A stretch of 15,887 nt of DNA from NCBI GenBank assembly GCA_964604565.1, contig CAZRZN010000079.1, forward strand, positions 1 through 15,887, written 5' to 3'. Source of the DNA: CAZRZN01 sp964604565. GTDB taxonomy: Bacteria > Pseudomonadota > Alphaproteobacteria > Rhodobacterales > Rhodobacteraceae. A model generated the notes under the pieces. That model worked only from the letters and a program-made list of their open reading frames with translations, was not told where the DNA came from and made no database searches. Below, in pieces: positions 14,401-15,887 of the stretch. The position numbers were made by a program, and so were the translations under genes. Every line of letters begins with the position of its first letter. Within the stretch, counting starts at the first letter, position 1.

Positions 14401-15887
14401 CGGGCTTGATCCCGATCATCGGGGTCGGCGGCGCGACCGGGCGGGTGATCGACCGCTCCACCGGGCGGCCGGAGGCCTCTGAAAGCCGCAGGGTGGCGCG
14501 GGCCTGCATCGGGCGCCCCTTGGGGTCCACATCCGGGATGGGCAAGTCCAGCTGCGCGGCGCCGGTGACGTCAGTTTTCAGATCCGGTGCAAAGCTTTCA
14601 TAGCGCACAGCCGCCTGATCATCGTGGCGGCCGAAATTATACCCTGGAAAGCTGTCCAGAGTGGTCTGCGTGATCATCCGCAGTTCCCCTTCGATCGCCA
14701 GGTCCGCCCCCGGCGCACCAAAGAGATAGCGGGCCGAGATATCCAGCAGCGGTGGCGACAGAGGATTGATCAGCCCGTCCGGCAAGGAAAGGTCGAAATC
14801 GATTCGTTCGGGAACGAAATCCTCGACCAGAACGGCCTCGGACGCCAGCGCCTCACCTTTCGGGTCGGCATAAAGACCGACGCGCCACGTCCCGCGCGGG
14901 ACCGATGGCGCCAGCGGCAGGGTAAACACATGCCCGCCTTCGCTGCCCCCGTCCGAAATATGGCGCGAATGTTCCACGCCGTCCGGGCGCGTCAGCACGG
15001 CGGTCAGCGGCACATCCGCAACCGCCTGCGCCCGCGCATCGCGCAACAACGCGGTGATGTTGATCTCTTCGCCGGCGCGGTAGGCGCCGCGATCGGTGGC
15101 AAGGAAGGCATCCAGCGGTCCGGCGGGCGCGCGACCGGCAACCCCCCGGTCGCTGAGATCAAAGGCCGGATCGCTGAGCGAGAGAAACGAGAGGTCGTCA
15201 TCGCCACGCTTGGCCATGACCAGCGCGGGCGCGCTACCCCCTTCACCCCGGAAAAGCCCCGGCGCGAAACGGGCCACGCCATCGGCATCGGTGGTCACAG
15301 TTTCCAGCACACGGTTGGCGGCGGCCATCAGAGACACCTCCAACCCGGCCATCGGGGTCGCATCGCCAAGGTCGCGCGCAAAGACAGTCAGGCCATCGGT
15401 GCCTTGCAACGTGGTGAGGCCGATATCGGACAGGATGAACCACTGCGTTGCGCGGCCGTCATTGTCTTGCCCCGGGTCCGGAACGGCGGCGGTCAGCGCG
15501 TAGATCCCAGCGGGCAGATCGCCCAGCACGTCGCCCATGGGCAGGCGAGTCAGCATGTCGGCGTTCAGACGGTTTTCGACGTCGCCTGAACCGGTCCATA
15601 TCTGCTCGGCGATGTCGCGGGCGAAATACTCTTCATCGTAGCGGCCGAGCGGACGGGCGAAATAATTGTCCTGAATGGCCCGGATCAGATTTCGGTCGGA
15701 GACGCGACGCAGCGTCAGATCAACCTCGTCAAGGTTCACCGTCTCGATGGGCAGGCCCGCATCCGCCGTGCGCGGCAGCACATAGGCGCGGCCCGGAAAG
15801 CTGACCGCGGGCGTCCGGTCCCGCACATAGGCCGTGATCGGAACATCGCGGATCAACGCCTCTCCCGACCGGGCCGGCAGCCCCGAC
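11471..15887 (-). CDS. Bacterial alpha-2-macroglobulin, thioester type (5' end outside window)
   Basis: The gene is open to the right edge, so 1471 residues plus a partial codon are visible and the N-terminus, with any signal peptide, is missing. Bacterial alpha-2-macroglobulins are large periplasmic protease traps linked to the inner membrane. Visible parts in order are: MG-type beta domains including FLATDRGAYRAGEEINITAL (about 15110-15050), a Tyr/Trp-rich stretch (YQWYQNYGNWYWEP, about 14290-14240), a bait-region-type domain with LSLDKPAYRQGDSATLRM, the A2M domain (AFFSGLVPVDADGRAEVSF, from about 13430), the thioester domain with YGCTEQ (Cys-Thr-Glu-Gln codons at 12793-12782), and a C-terminal receptor-like domain. 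The intact CTEQ marks it as the YfhM-like, pbpC-linked class and not the YfaS-like class, which usually lacks the motif. It is upstream gene of the operon shown. Confidence 0.93.
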   Translation of the reverse strand, partial: SGLPARSGEALIRDVPITAYVRDRTPAVSFPGRAYVLPRTADAGLPIETVNLDEVDLTLRRVSDRNLIRAIQDNYFARPLGRYDEEYFARDIAEQIWTGSGDVENRLNADMLTRLPMGDVLGDLPAGIYALTAAVPDPGQDNDGRATQWFILSDIGLTTLQGTDGLTVFARDLGDATPMAGLEVSLMAAANRVLETVTTDADGVARFAPGLFRGEGGSAPALVMAKRGDDDLSFLSLSDPAFDLSDRGVAGRAPAGPLDAFLATDRGAYRAGEEINITALLRDARAQAVADVPLTAVLTRPDGVEHSRHISDGGSEGGHVFTLPLAPSVPRGTWRVGLYADPKGEALASEAVLVEDFVPERIDFDLSLPDGLINPLSPPLLDISARYLFGAPGADLAIEGELRMITQTTLDSFPGYNFGRHDDQAAVRYESFAPDLKTDVTGAAQLDLPIPDVDPKGRPMQARATLRLSEASGRPVERSITRPVAPPTPMIGIKPAAAEFAEGAEARFQVIAVGPDLRAQDMDVVWQVNRVRTRYQWYQNYGNWYWEPVTTRETVATGEGRLGVDPLQIAADVDWGQYEVVVERKNGAYLAASMEFSAGWYAPADAADTPDMLELSLDKPAYRQGDSATLRMVPRYAGKALVTVLADRVISMQAVDVSEGENTLTLPVTGDWGAGVYVTAQVIRPMDVAAGQVPARSLGLTHAGVDPGDAKLDVTLDAPEESAPRAPLTAAVQIDNVAAGENAYVTVAAVDLGILNLTGFATPDPAGHYFGQRRLGVEIRDIYGRLIDGQNGAMGTVRSGGDAGAGMRLQSPPPTEATVAFFSGLVPVDADGRAEVSFDMPDFNGTVRLMAMAWTPSGVGSGEADVLVRDPVVISAALPRFLAPGDETRLLLELTHAKGATGKMPLEVSADGVTLDTGVLPAAVTLGQGEKQALSLPLTATGVGDHRIEIAITTPDGARLTKTLTLGVRANDPDVGSTRRFQLAAGQTFTLDQEVFANLRPAGASAMISAGPLARFDAPGLLASLDRYPYGCTEQVTSQALPLLYMSAIAEPLGLGDKPAIDRRIQQSVTQILTRQAANGAFGLWGAYSGDFWLDAYVTDFLSRARAAGYSVPDQAFRSALDNLKNRVAYAPDFTEGGEAIAYALMVLAREGEAAMGDLRYFADERAEAFATPLAQAQMGAALASYGDQPRADAMFGRAAARIAQTPVETRQGFRTDYGTTLRDAAGVLTLAVEARSEGLDRADMVRRISSVDRPLSTQEQAWSLLAAHAMVQDPTVSGLEVDGAPVAGPFVRRIAAQGLDPVTLTNTSDRPTDITLTTLGKPDGPTDPSGFGYALTRQYYTLDGAPVEEIRAGDRMVAVLTVKPAEKTGARLMIDDALPAGFEIDNPSLLQSGDLRALDWLKLSSAIHTEFRADRFLAAVDQETDSPLRLAYILRAVSPGNFHHPAALVEDMYRPEYRATTASGRVTILP

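Overview
The window is GC-rich DNA from an anoxygenic phototrophic alphaproteobacterium, most likely a member of the Rhodobacteraceae (Roseobacter group or a Rhodobacter relative). The evidence is the gene order crtE-crtF-bchC-bchX-bchY-bchZ on the minus strand with crtD-crtC divergent on the plus strand. This is the conserved core of the purple-bacterial photosynthesis gene cluster (PGC). The cell-envelope genes beside it also have a proteobacterial character. The genus cannot be fixed from the sequence alone.

Region 1 (1-4256, minus strand) is the bacteriochlorophyll segment. bchC is followed by bchX, bchY and bchZ, the three subunits of chlorophyllide a oxidoreductase (COR); bchZ runs off the left edge. 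The junctions are unusually tight. bchC/bchX overlap as ATGA. A 41-codon ORF at 2046-2171 fills the bchX-bchY gap and itself ends in an ATGA overlap with bchY. A 33-codon ORF at 389-490 bridges bchY to bchZ and is built largely from an 11-bp tandem repeat. The bchC promoter region (4113-4256) carries three perfect TGT-N12-ACA boxes of the PpsR/CrtJ type. Two of them cover the presumed -10 and -35, and the third lies across the stop codon of crtF.

Region 2 (4241-8797) is the carotenoid segment. crtE makes geranylgeranyl diphosphate. crtC (hydratase), crtD (3,4-desaturase) and crtF (O-methyltransferase) carry out the late steps of the spheroidene pathway. crtE-crtF (minus) and crtD-crtC (plus) diverge from a 103-bp spacer with one perfect and one degenerate PpsR-type box. 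The expected reading is a crtEF-bchCXYZ(-puf) superoperon that PpsR represses under oxygen or light.

Region 3 (8896-15887, minus strand) is not photosynthetic. It is a coupled three-gene operon: an alpha-2-macroglobulin with an intact CTEQ thioester motif (its start lies beyond the right edge), then a putative glycolipid-binding-domain protein, then penicillin-binding protein 1C. Both junctions are 4-bp ATGA overlaps. It converges on crtC across a 98-bp gap (8798-8895) in which I see no clear hairpin-plus-T terminator. This gap marks one end of this PGC block, since tspO and crtB/crtI/crtA, which follow crtC in Rhodobacter, are absent here.

There are no RNA genes, insertion sequences, CRISPR arrays or origins that I can support. 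No gap without a gene exceeds 300 bases. The most interesting unexplained items are the 41-aa ORF between bchX and bchY, the 11-bp repeat ORF between bchY and bchZ, and the glycolipid-binding protein placed between A2M and PBP1C.
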